64,000 nt of DNA from Pseudomonadota bacterium (GTDB taxonomy: Bacteria; Pseudomonadota; Gammaproteobacteria; Steroidobacterales; Steroidobacteraceae). Where the stretch lies: assembly GCA_023391815.1 (NCBI GenBank), contig JAEWAF010000079.1, forward strand, positions 12,357 through 76,356. Direction: 5' to 3'. Position 1 is the first letter of the stretch. Each line of letters begins with the position of its first letter. The notes under the pieces were generated by a model. It had not been told where the DNA came from and searched no databases. It saw nothing but the letters and a program-made list of their open reading frames with translations. Position numbers and translations under genes: made by a program. Below, in pieces: positions 9,117 through 17,450 of the stretch.

Positions 9117-9140
9117 GACACATAACGCCGGGGAGTGGCC

Positions 9141-11438
9141 ATGACGATGCGATCGAACCGCTGGCTGATGGCGATGACGGGTTTAGCCGCGACGACCGCG
9201 TGGGCTCAGCAGGAGCCCGCGGGAGTGCTGGACGAAATCACGGTGACGGCGACCAGGCGCGCCGAGTCGGTGCAGGACGTGCCGTACAACATTCAGGCGA
9301 TCTCGTCGCAGACCCTGGAGGTCACCGGGGCGCTCGAACAGCGCGACTTCGCCCGCATGATTCCCGGGCTGTCCATGATCGACGACGGCGCGCGCGACGG
9401 TGTCCAATTCGTGCTTCGCGGCCTGACCACGGGCAGCAACTCCGGCGCGTTGGGGCAGACCACGACGACGTACGTGGACGAGACCCAGGTCGATCTGTAC
9501 TTCGGCTTGCTGGACCTGAAACTGCTCGATGTCGATCGCATCGAAGTGTTGCGCGGTCCTCAGGGCACGCTCTATGGCGGCGGTGCCATCGGCGGCACGC
9601 TGCGTTACATCTCCACCAAGCCTGACCTTCACGAGACTGACGCGCGCATCAGCACGATGGTGTCGTCGACGGAAAGCGGCGGGACCAATCAGGACGTGAG
9701 CGGGATGCTCAACCTGCCGCTGGTCGAGGACAAGCTCGCGATCCGCGCGAACCTCGGCTATTTCGACAACGCCGGTTATATCGATAACATCCGGCTCGGG
9801 CTCAGTGACATCAATTGGGATCGCACGGTCTCCGGCCGCGTCGCGTTGTTGGCCAAACCGATCGAACCGTTGCAGATCGAGCTGACGCACTACTACCAGC
9901 GCGGTAACTACGGTGCGTCGTCGGATGCGTTCGAACAACTCGGCGGGCGGCGTGTCGATACCTACGCGCCGGCCGGCGAGGGGCAGCGTCGGGCCGGATT
10001 GACGAACTTGTCGGCGAAGTTCGATTTCGGTTGGAGCGAGCTCACCTCCAGCAGCTCATACGTGCGCGAGCGCGGGCGCAACTTCGACGACAACACCTAT
10101 TTCCTGCGCGACAGCGTATTCGCAAGCTTCCTGCCGCCGGAGCTGTTGCCCGAGCTCACCTTGAGCACGGAGCGGCGGCGCGAAGGGCGGACGTTCACCC
10201 AGGAGCTCCGACTGGTGTCCAAAGATACGGAGCGTTGGGACTGGCTGGCGGGCTTGTATTGGTACGACAGCAAAAGCTCGGAGGCGTTGCAGGAGCGCGT
10301 GACCCGTCCGTTCCCCGGCCAGGCGGATTTCGAGGAGTTCGTGATCGGCGCTGCGTTGAACGACGACAAGGAATATTTCCTCACGTCGGATCCGACCAGG
10401 ATCAACCAGTGGGCCGTGTTCGGCGAGATCGGTTACCGCATCACTCCGGAACTGCGCGTCTCGCTCGGGGCACGCCACTTCGACTATCGGCTGCGCGAGA
10501 CTTTCTACGGCATCGATCAGTTCTTCGGTGTCGACGCTCGCGATGAGAACGGCATTGCGCGGACCACGCCGCTTGCCGATGAATACAGTTTTGGCCGTGC
10601 CGACGATGACGATGAAATCTATCGGCTCAACGCTTCTTACGACCTCAGCGACGACGACCTGGTGTATGTGACGATTGCCGAGGGTTATCGTCCCGGCGGC
10701 TTCAATCTCGTCACGCCGAATACCGGCGTGCCGCTCGATGAGCGTCAGTATGACCCGGACAGCATCGTGAGCTACGAGGTCGGCGGCAAGTTGTCGCTGC
10801 TCGACCGGCAGGTGTATCTGAGCACCGCGGTTTATTACATCGACTGGTCGGACATCCAGACCTTGGTGCCGACGGACCTGGGCTTCGTGATTTTTGGCAA
10901 CGCCGGTAAGGCGTCCGCGCGTGGCTTCGAGCTGGAGTTGCAGTCTCGTGGGCTGCTGGCGGACGGATTGTCGATGTCGATCGGCTACTCCTACACCGAC
11001 GTGCAGCTGGAAGAGTCCATCGACAACCTCGGATTGAAGGGCGATCACGCGCCTCGCGTCCCCCGGCATTCCGGCTCGCTCATGGCGGACTACGAGATCA
11101 GGACCGACGCGCCCTGGACCGCCGGCATCAATGTTTCCACCAGCTATACCGGCAGCTCGGCCAGCGCGTTCGGCCCGGTCGTGCCGCAGTTCGATGGCTC
11201 GCTGCGGGCCAACGATCTGTATCTGGAGCAGGATGCTTACTGGCTGACCAACGTGGCGGCGCGCTTCCAATTGAATGCGTGGACGGTGCGTCTGTTCGTC
11301 GACAACGTTCTGAACGATGACGTCGACCTGTCGCGAGTCATGGCGAGGTCGGATTCGCAGTATCGCAGCCCGTACGTCACGCGCAGCGTGAATCGACCGC
11401 GAACCGTCGGCCTGCAGCTGACCTGGGATCTTCGCTAG
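9141..11438 (+). CDS. TonB-dependent outer-membrane receptor
   Basis: The ATG at 9141 is preferred to the GTG at 9135 because GGGGAG lies 6 nt before it. The 765-residue protein has a signal peptide ending near TAWA, then a plug domain opening with LDEITVTATRRAESVQDVP and containing RDFARMIPGLSM, VLRGLTT and the VLRGPQGTLYGGGAIGG region. The beta-barrel runs from about residue 200 to the end, with receptor-type segments such as YRPGGFN and SYEVGGKL. It transports a ligand across the outer membrane using TonB energy. The chain ends in WDLR rather than with the usual terminal Phe. The permease gene begins on the last base of its stop codon, so receptor and permease are probably made together and may handle the same substrate. 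Confidence 0.93.
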   Translation: MTMRSNRWLMAMTGLAATTAWAQQEPAGVLDEITVTATRRAESVQDVPYNIQAISSQTLEVTGALEQRDFARMIPGLSMIDDGARDGVQFVLRGLTTGSNSGALGQTTTTYVDETQVDLYFGLLDLKLLDVDRIEVLRGPQGTLYGGGAIGGTLRYISTKPDLHETDARISTMVSSTESGGTNQDVSGMLNLPLVEDKLAIRANLGYFDNAGYIDNIRLGLSDINWDRTVSGRVALLAKPIEPLQIELTHYYQRGNYGASSDAFEQLGGRRVDTYAPAGEGQRRAGLTNLSAKFDFGWSELTSSSSYVRERGRNFDDNTYFLRDSVFASFLPPELLPELTLSTERRREGRTFTQELRLVSKDTERWDWLAGLYWYDSKSSEALQERVTRPFPGQADFEEFVIGAALNDDKEYFLTSDPTRINQWAVFGEIGYRITPELRVSLGARHFDYRLRETFYGIDQFFGVDARDENGIARTTPLADEYSFGRADDDDEIYRLNASYDLSDDDLVYVTIAEGYRPGGFNLVTPNTGVPLDERQYDPDSIVSYEVGGKLSLLDRQVYLSTAVYYIDWSDIQTLVPTDLGFVIFGNAGKASARGFELELQSRGLLADGLSMSIGYSYTDVQLEESIDNLGLKGDHAPRVPRHSGSLMADYEIRTDAPWTAGINVSTSYTGSSASAFGPVVPQFDGSLRANDLYLEQDAYWLTNVAARFQLNAWTVRLFVDNVLNDDVDLSRVMARSDSQYRSPYVTRSVNRPRTVGLQLTWDLR

Positions 11439-12898
11439 TGGCGCGCGGCTCCGGCCTGTCGAGGTTGTTCGAACGCAAGTCCGTCGAGTCGCTGGTGACC
11501 CAGACACCGGCTTCGGCGGCCTTGCCGCGAACGCTGAGTTTCTTCAGTCTCACTTGCTTCGGCGTTGGCAGCACCATCGGTGCGGGCATTTTTGTCCTGA
11601 CCGGCACGGTGGCGGCTGAGCACGCCGGACCGGCGGTCGTGATCTCGTTCGTGCTCGCGAGCATCGCGTGTGCGCTCGCGGGGCTGTGTTACGCTGAATT
11701 CGCGTCGATGGTTCCGGTCGCTGGGAGCGCCTATACGTATGCTTACGCGACGTTGGGGGAGGCGGTCGCATGGACCATCGGCTGGTGTCTCGTGCTCGAA
11801 TATCTGTTCGCGAGCTCGCTGATCGCGATCGGTTGGGCGGGCTATGCGACATCGATGGCTGCCGACTTCGGCTGGATCTTGCCCGCCTCGTTGACGCAGG
11901 CGCCGTTGGATGTCACGGCGCAGGGACTCGTTGCGACGGGTGGTCTTTTCAACGTGCCGGCCGCGGCTGTCGTCGTGCTGTGTACGGCATTGCTGCTCGC
12001 GGGAACGCAGCTGTCGGCTCGCGTCAACGATTTGATCGTGGTCGCGAAGGTGGTGGTCATCCTCATCGTCGGCATCGCCGGACTGATGTTCGTGCAAGTC
12101 GAGCACTGGACACCGTTCCTGCCGGCGAACACCGGCGGTTTCGGCGATTTCGGTGTGAGTGGCGTGGTGACCGGAGCGGCCATCGTTTTCTATGCGTACG
12201 TCGGCTTCGATGCCGTTTCAGCGATGTCGCAGGAAACTCGTGAGGCGCAACGAGTCGTGCCATGGGCATTGATTACGTCGCTCGTGATTTGCACCGTGCT
12301 CTACGTGCTCGTCGCGCTGATGGTGACGGGCCTGGCGGACTATCGCGAGTTGGGCGTTGCCGATCCGGTCTACGTTGCGCTGGCCGCGGCCGGGCCGGCG
12401 CTCGCGTGGGCGAAACCGCTGATCGGAGCGGTCGTCGTGGTCGGGCTGATCTCGGCATTGCTGGTGACCCTGCTCGGGCAGGTACGCATTTTCTACGGCA
12501 TGGCGCGGGACGGTTTGTTGCCGCCGGCGTTCGTGGCGGTCCATCCGCGATGGCGCACGCCGCACATTGGAACGCTCGTCACCGGCGCGAGCGCGGCGCT
12601 CATTGCCGGCGCTTTTCCACTGCAGCTGCTGGGGGAATTGATTTCCATCGGCACGTTGCTCGCATTCGCGATCGTTTGTCTCGGCGTGATCGTCTTGCGA
12701 CGGCATCGGCCCGATCTGCCGCGCCCGTTCCGAGTCCCGGGTTATCCCTTGGTGCCCGTTGCCGGCATTCTGGTGTGCGTGGCATTGATGGCGAGCTTAC
12801 CGCGCGACACATGGGTGCGGCTCTTGCTGTGGTTGCTCATCGGTGCCGCGCTGTATGCGTCCTATGGCTTGAAGCACTCGAAGCTGAGGCGCTCTTGA
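11438..12898 (+). CDS. APC-superfamily amino acid permease (cationic amino acid transporter type)
   Basis: The 486-residue protein has about 12 to 14 hydrophobic segments. Near the N-terminus LTCFGVGSTIGAGIFVLTG is the conserved substrate-binding first helix of APC transporters, and EFASMVPVAGSAYTYAY is the following signature. YVGFDAVSAMSQETREAQR is the conserved cytoplasmic loop between helices of the CAT-type branch. It would import amino acids or amines across the inner membrane by proton symport. The start is a GTG sharing one base with the receptor stop (TAGTG), a sign of translational coupling. The 59-bp gap to the RpiR-type gene is compatible with one operon. Confidence 0.9.
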   Translation: MARGSGLSRLFERKSVESLVTQTPASAALPRTLSFFSLTCFGVGSTIGAGIFVLTGTVAAEHAGPAVVISFVLASIACALAGLCYAEFASMVPVAGSAYTYAYATLGEAVAWTIGWCLVLEYLFASSLIAIGWAGYATSMAADFGWILPASLTQAPLDVTAQGLVATGGLFNVPAAAVVVLCTALLLAGTQLSARVNDLIVVAKVVVILIVGIAGLMFVQVEHWTPFLPANTGGFGDFGVSGVVTGAAIVFYAYVGFDAVSAMSQETREAQRVVPWALITSLVICTVLYVLVALMVTGLADYRELGVADPVYVALAAAGPALAWAKPLIGAVVVVGLISALLVTLLGQVRIFYGMARDGLLPPAFVAVHPRWRTPHIGTLVTGASAALIAGAFPLQLLGELISIGTLLAFAIVCLGVIVLRRHRPDLPRPFRVPGYPLVPVAGILVCVALMASLPRDTWVRLLLWLLIGAALYASYGLKHSKLRRS

Positions 12899-12957
12899 AT
12901 CGTCGGCTCCGAGGTGCATGATAGCGGCGCGATCAACATCGGAGCGAAGCCGAAGCA

Positions 12958-13935
12958 ATGGATAAAGACAGTTCGACTCAAGCCCGGCACGCGCACCGCT
13001 ATCAATCGCTCATACAGTCGCGTGCGGCGGAGTTGAGCACGGCGGAGCAGGCCGTCGCGGCGCATCTGGCTGCGCATCCCGAGCAACTGCCGTTCGAAAC
13101 AGCGGATTCAATCGCCAAGCGATTGGGTGTCAGCGCGATGACGGTCGGACGCGCGCTGAAGGCGTTGGGCTATCGCGGCTTGGGAGAGTTGCGGGCGGAG
13201 ATGCGCTCGGAGATGCCGGATGCGACCCGTGCGCCCTGGGTCAAGCGGGGTGCTACCGCCACCGCGCCGGTTCCTAAAAACCTCGAACGGGCGCGAGCCA
13301 TGCGCGCCGAGTTGGAGGCGATCGAGGCTGTGCATGCGCTCGCCGAGACTTCGATGTGGCGAGACGTGGTCAAAGTCATCGCCGCCGCCGACAAAGTGTT
13401 CGTCGCGGGCTTCCAGACCGAGCGTGGCCTGGCCATGGCGTTTGCCGATCAGCTTGCTTACGTGCGGCCGGGTGTACGTTATTTGTCCGTCGACAGTCGA
13501 GCGTTCGCGGATCTGAAAACGGAGGCCACCGCTCGCAGCTGCCTGCTGATGATCGATTGTCGCCGCTACTCGCGATGGTTCCGCTTGCTGGCGCAGAAGG
13601 CGACGAGTCTCAAAGTGCCGCTGGTGCTGGCTACGGATGCGTACTGTCGATGGGCGAGCGAAGTCACTCCGCACGCCTTGCAGGTGCGGACCGACTCCGG
13701 TCGTTTCTGGGACAACAATGCGCCGATCGGCAGCATGTTGAATCTGCTGGTCGAGGATGTGATCGAGCAGTTGGGCGATTCGGTGTACGAGCATCTGGAC
13801 GCCGCCACCGAATTCGGCACCACCTTCGTCGGCTTCGACCGCGTGCATCGCCAGCGCGGCGGCGAGGATGAAAAAGCGACGCGCAAAGCGGGTCAGCGGG
13901 GCGCGGCGAAGAACCCAACGCGCGCCAGGCGCTGA
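12958..13935 (+). CDS. MurR/RpiR-family transcriptional regulator
   Basis: The 325-residue protein has an N-terminal helix-turn-helix (about residues 20-85) with LSTAEQAVAAHLAAHPEQLP and SIAKRLGVSAMTVGRALKALG, the RpiR-type pattern. A SIS-like domain covers about 125-275, with VIAAADKVFVAGFQTERGLA and LLMIDCRRYSRW. Classical RpiR proteins sense phosphosugars through the SIS domain. Here it follows a TonB receptor and an amino acid permease, so the effector may be a different small molecule. The tail after residue 290 is basic and low-complexity. A 20-bp palindrome in front of the receptor is a plausible binding site. The gene is convergent with GH43 with only 11 bp between. Confidence 0.88.
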   Translation: MDKDSSTQARHAHRYQSLIQSRAAELSTAEQAVAAHLAAHPEQLPFETADSIAKRLGVSAMTVGRALKALGYRGLGELRAEMRSEMPDATRAPWVKRGATATAPVPKNLERARAMRAELEAIEAVHALAETSMWRDVVKVIAAADKVFVAGFQTERGLAMAFADQLAYVRPGVRYLSVDSRAFADLKTEATARSCLLMIDCRRYSRWFRLLAQKATSLKVPLVLATDAYCRWASEVTPHALQVRTDSGRFWDNNAPIGSMLNLLVEDVIEQLGDSVYEHLDAATEFGTTFVGFDRVHRQRGGEDEKATRKAGQRGAAKNPTRARR

Positions 13936-13946
13936 CCCGGTCCGCT

Positions 13947-15044
13947 TCAGGGACTCACGAACGGATTGATGGTCTTGATGGTGCCGTCCGGGTTGTGGAA
14001 CAGCTCGGTGACTTTCACGTTGCGCAGACGGGTTTGCCCCGAGAGCTGCGAATCGGCATAGAACAACCACCAGCGGCCGTCCCACTCCACGATGGAATGA
14101 TGCGTGGTCCAGCCTTCCACCGGTTCGAGAATCCGGCCGGTGTACTTGAACGGTCCGTACGGCGAGTCGCCGATAGCGTAAACGATGTAGTGCGTGTTGC
14201 CGGTGGAGTAGCTGAAGTAGTACTTGCCGTTGTACTTGTGCATCCACGAGGCTTCGAAGAAGCGGCGGTCGTGGTCGCCGCCGAGCAGCGGTTTGCCGTT
14301 CTCATCCAGGATCACGACATCTCGCGGCTTCTCGGCGAACTCGAGCATGTCGTCGGTGAGTGCCGCGACCTTCGCGGTCAACGCGGGCTGATCGTCCGCC
14401 TGAAGATCGGTCTTCGATCCATTCGGATCGTAGGTCCCCGTGGTGTTTCGTTGCAGCTGGCCGCCCCAGATGCCGCCGAAGTACATATAGGCGCGGCCGT
14501 CGTTATCGGCGAACACCGCCGGATCGATCGAGAAGCTGCCTTTGATCGGCTCGGGGCGCGGCTCGAACGGGCCGGTCGGCGACTTCGAGGTCGCGACGCC
14601 GATTCGAAACGCGCCTTGCTTGTCCTTCGCCGGGAAATACAGGAAGTAGGTGTCGTTCTTCTTCGCCGCGTCCGGTGCCCACATTTGCTTCTCGGCCCAA
14701 GGCACCTGGCTGACATCGAGCGCGACCGGATGCACCGTCACCGGTCCGCCGATCTTGTCCATGCTCAGGACGCGATAGTCGCGCATCTCGAAGTGCGCGC
14801 CCAGATCGTCTTCCGGCGTCGTCCCGTCGATGTCGTGACTGGGATAGATATAAATCTTGCCGTCCCAGATGTGAGCTGACGGATCCGCTGTGTAGATCTC
14901 CGAGACCAGCGGCTGTGACAGGTACTCGCGCTTTGCTTGCGCCGGTGGCTGCTGATCCGCGCTGGCGGGCTGATCTTTGGAGGAGCATGCGGCGAGCGCC
15001 AGGACGGCGGTGCATGCGAGCAGGTGCATCGGCGGACGATTCAT
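13947..15044 (-). CDS. Glycoside hydrolase family 43 lipoprotein (arabinofuranosidase/xylosidase type)
   Basis: The ATG at 15044 is chosen because AGGGG lies about 5 nt before it and the product then starts with a lipoprotein signal (ACTAVLALAAC, Cys20). The 365-residue mature region is a five-bladed GH43 propeller. The general-base Asp is probably Asp54 in YTADPSAHIWDGK. Other family patterns are IDPAVFADNDGRAYMYFGG, FEASWMHKYNGKYYFSYS and SPYGPF. Family members release arabinose or xylose from plant polysaccharides or oligosaccharides; the exact specificity is not evident. It is divergent from the GH5 gene across 313 bp, and a LacI-type operator-like site lies 58 bp upstream of its start. 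Confidence 0.87.
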   Translation of the reverse strand: MNRPPMHLLACTAVLALAACSSKDQPASADQQPPAQAKREYLSQPLVSEIYTADPSAHIWDGKIYIYPSHDIDGTTPEDDLGAHFEMRDYRVLSMDKIGGPVTVHPVALDVSQVPWAEKQMWAPDAAKKNDTYFLYFPAKDKQGAFRIGVATSKSPTGPFEPRPEPIKGSFSIDPAVFADNDGRAYMYFGGIWGGQLQRNTTGTYDPNGSKTDLQADDQPALTAKVAALTDDMLEFAEKPRDVVILDENGKPLLGGDHDRRFFEASWMHKYNGKYYFSYSTGNTHYIVYAIGDSPYGPFKYTGRILEPVEGWTTHHSIVEWDGRWWLFYADSQLSGQTRLRNVKVTELFHNPDGTIKTINPFVSP

Positions 15045-15101
15045 CGGATCCCCTGTCATCGTGACGAATGGCGCCGAAAGGTAGCACCATTCGCAGGCGG
15101 C

Positions 15102-15115
15102 TGGTAGCGGTATCA
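15102..15115. promoter_or_regulatory. Possible LacI-type operator upstream of GH43
   Basis: TGGTAGCGGTATCA matches 12 of 14 positions of the TGGTAGCGCTAACA box described for XylR (LacI family) in Xanthomonas xylan loci. It sits 58 bp before the GH43 start codon, where a repressor would act. No LacI-family gene is present in the window. The remaining 15045-15357 gap contains a TTGACA at 15232-15237 without a convincing -10 element and otherwise nothing I can name. Confidence 0.4.
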
Positions 15116-15357
15116 GAAATGTCCCGGTGCGCGACGCTAACGCCGGAACGCGACAAGCATTCTTGTTGACGTTGTCCGCGCATCGGCTCCGGAATGGCTC
15201 GGGAGACAGCGCGCGAACGGGAAATCCGCTGTTGACAACGATGGCCAATGAGGTTCACGGTGGCGCCCGTCGAAGCCAACGAGCAACGAGCAACGTCGGC
15301 GCGGCTGAAGCGCGATCGAAATCGCGCACGGGCGACGACATCATCAGGGGGTGACAC

Positions 15358-17235
15358 ATGAACGGATTCAAGTGGTCTCCGCTGCGACGGAACGTGCTTT
15401 GGGCGCTGCTGCTCCTGTGGCCCATGGCGGTGTGGTCGCAGACGTTGCCGACAGCGACGCAGGTCGCGGCACAAATTCAACTCGGCTGGAACCTGGGCAA
15501 CACGCTCGAAGCTCAATGCGGCGAGACCGCCTGGGGCAATCCCGCGGTCACTCAGCAGTTCATCAACTCGGTCAAGGCCGCCGGCTTCAACTCCATTCGC
15601 ATTCCGGCGGCTTGGGACTGTCACGCCAACCAGTCGACCATGACCATCGATGCGGCCTGGATGGCTCGGGTCAAACAAGTGGTCGACTACGCGTACGGCC
15701 AAGGCATGTACGTGGTGTTGAATATTCATTGGGATGGCGGATGGCTCGAGGAACATCCGCTGTACTCGTATCAGACGGCGGTCAATCAGAAACAAAACGC
15801 CTACTGGACGCAGATCGCGACCGCGTTCCGCGATTACAACGAGCGGCTGTTGTTCGCCGGCACGAACGAAGTGCACGCCGACTACGGCACACCGACCACC
15901 GAGCACATCACCGTTCAGCAGTCCTATAACCAGACTTTTGTAAACGCCGTGCGTGCCACCGGTGGCAACAACGCCTCGCGCACGCTGGTCGTGCAGACCT
16001 ACAACACCAACGCCTGGCATGGCCTGAACTATTTCTCGATGCCGGCCGATACGATCCCGAATCGGCTGATCGTCGAGATTCATCACTACGATCCGTATGA
16101 CTTCACGCTGAACCCGAGTGGCAGCTGTTTGTACTGGGGCGCGCCGTATCCCAGTCAGAGCGCGTGCACTTGGGCGCAGGAGGCTTATCACGACGACCTG
16201 TTCGCGCAAGTCAAAACGAAGTGGGTCAGCCAGAACATCCCGGTAATCATCGGCGAGTACGGCGTGGCCACGCGTCCGAATCTGAGCTTGCCGGCGCGGC
16301 AGTACTATCTCGAGTACGTCAATCGAGCCGCGGCCACGAACGGGCTCAAAACGTTCTACTGGGACAACGGCGTGCAACCCGGCCAGACGAATGGCTTCGC
16401 GATCTTCGATCGGAACACTGGCGCAGTGATCGACCAGGGCGTTCTGGACGCGATCAAGCGCGGCGCCGGCGTCGGCACTCCAGGGAACTACACGCTCACT
16501 GTCACGAAGGCGGGAGCGGGCAGTGGCACGGTGACGTCGACTCCTTCTGGAATCAACTGCGGCGGTACTTGCAGCGCGAGTTATTCAAACGGCACATCGG
16601 TCACGCTGACCGCAACGGCTGCGAGCGGTTCCGCATTCGCTGGTTGGAGCGGCGCATGTTCAGGGACCGGTGCATGCACCGTTTCGATGACCGCGGCCCG
16701 TTCAGTCACGGCGACCTTCAACAGCACCGCGACTACGTTTTCTCTCGCGGTGACCAAGACCGGGACCGGCGGTGGCACCGTCACGTCGTCGCCATCCGGA
16801 ATCAATTGCGGTAGCACTTGCACCGCGAACTATGCGAACGGCACCTCCGTAACACTTACCGCTGCGGCGGCTAGTGGTTCCTTGTTCGCTGGGTGGAGTG
16901 GAGCATGCACCGGTACGAGCACATGCGCGCTCGCGATGACCGCGGCTCGCAATGTGACTGCGACGTTCAACACGAGCGGAACGGGTGGCACCTGTGCCAA
17001 TCCCGTCGCGTTCACCAGTAACACCGGCAACTTCAACACCACCGGCGCGGTTTGCTATCGAACCAGCCAGACCATCAACGGCTGGGGCTGCTCCAACTTC
17101 GACGGTCGGACCCTGACGGTGGGCGGACAGGCGAGAACCTGCGGCCAGCTGCCGCTCACGCGCTCGGCCGATGGTTATTACTACTTCTCGGTGACTGGCG
17201 GGACTTATCCGTGGGCCAGCATTTACGCCTGGTAA
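15358..17235 (+). CDS. Modular secreted GH5 endoglucanase-type enzyme
   Basis: The ATG has AGGGGGTG upstream. The 625-residue product has a signal peptide to about residue 25 (WPMAVWS), then a GH5 domain to about residue 370 with the opening LGWNLGNTLEA and ETAWGNP typical of GH5_4-like cellulases and xyloglucanases. The acid/base is Glu171 in AGTNEVHADY, where most relatives have NEP. The nucleophile is Glu300 in VIIGEYG. Two similar repeats of about 80 residues follow (378-460 and 461-541), then a C-terminal module with four Cys (about 545-625, CYRTSQTINGWGCSNFDG) that may bind carbohydrate. It would cleave beta-1,4-glucans outside the cell. It is divergent from GH43 and lies 215 bp before the next TonB receptor. 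Confidence 0.88.
   Translation: MNGFKWSPLRRNVLWALLLLWPMAVWSQTLPTATQVAAQIQLGWNLGNTLEAQCGETAWGNPAVTQQFINSVKAAGFNSIRIPAAWDCHANQSTMTIDAAWMARVKQVVDYAYGQGMYVVLNIHWDGGWLEEHPLYSYQTAVNQKQNAYWTQIATAFRDYNERLLFAGTNEVHADYGTPTTEHITVQQSYNQTFVNAVRATGGNNASRTLVVQTYNTNAWHGLNYFSMPADTIPNRLIVEIHHYDPYDFTLNPSGSCLYWGAPYPSQSACTWAQEAYHDDLFAQVKTKWVSQNIPVIIGEYGVATRPNLSLPARQYYLEYVNRAAATNGLKTFYWDNGVQPGQTNGFAIFDRNTGAVIDQGVLDAIKRGAGVGTPGNYTLTVTKAGAGSGTVTSTPSGINCGGTCSASYSNGTSVTLTATAASGSAFAGWSGACSGTGACTVSMTAARSVTATFNSTATTFSLAVTKTGTGGGTVTSSPSGINCGSTCTANYANGTSVTLTAAAASGSLFAGWSGACTGTSTCALAMTAARNVTATFNTSGTGGTCANPVAFTSNTGNFNTTGAVCYRTSQTINGWGCSNFDGRTLTVGGQARTCGQLPLTRSADGYYYFSVTGGTYPWASIYAW
16489..16980 (+). repeat. Two tandem InlB-B-like repeat modules inside the GH5 gene
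   Basis: Residues 378-460 and 461-541 of the GH5 protein are near copies. Each has L.VTK.G.G.GTVTS.PSGINCG, then an NGTSVTL segment, then FAGWSGAC and MTAAR.VTATFN. The Cys pattern (NCG..C, GAC..T..C) is conserved in both. This is the divergent InlB-B-repeat type, a spacer or adhesion module common in secreted bacterial enzymes. The DNA copies have diverged in sequence, so the duplication is not very recent. Confidence 0.8.
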
Positions 17236-17264
17236 CGCGCACTGGAGAAATGTTTGTCCAGCGA

Positions 17265-17294
17265 TAGACATTTGTCCGAGTTAAGGCGTATGAT
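17265..17294 (+). promoter_or_regulatory. Sigma-70-type promoter candidate for the TonB receptor-halogenase-GH31 operon
   Basis: TAGACA (17265-17270) and TATGAT (17289-17294) each match five of six consensus positions and are 18 bp apart. They lie about 155 bp before the receptor start at 17451, leaving a long leader. An inverted repeat CCGGCC-N6-GGCCGG occurs within that leader at 17323-17340. Confidence 0.5.
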
Positions 17295-17450
17295 CATTAG
17301 TGAACAATATTTCATTGACGATCCGGCCCGTCGTGGCCGGACCGGCAAGGACGAGTGGGGGACAGTGACGATCGCGTGAAACAAGCGCGCCGTCGCGCTT
17401 GCGAATCCCTCAACGAGTGGCACGGGTCAAACAATGGGGGATACGTTGTT

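Noticed and set aside
10056..11507. A 483-codon frame antisense to the first TonB receptor
   Set aside because: Composition is antisense-like, there is no recognised domain, and the receptor on the other strand is certain.
14503..16377. A 624-codon minus-strand frame crossing the GH43 start and the GH5 gene
   Set aside because: It covers two recognised genes in the wrong frame or strand and carries no motif; the GH43 and GH5 calls explain the DNA.
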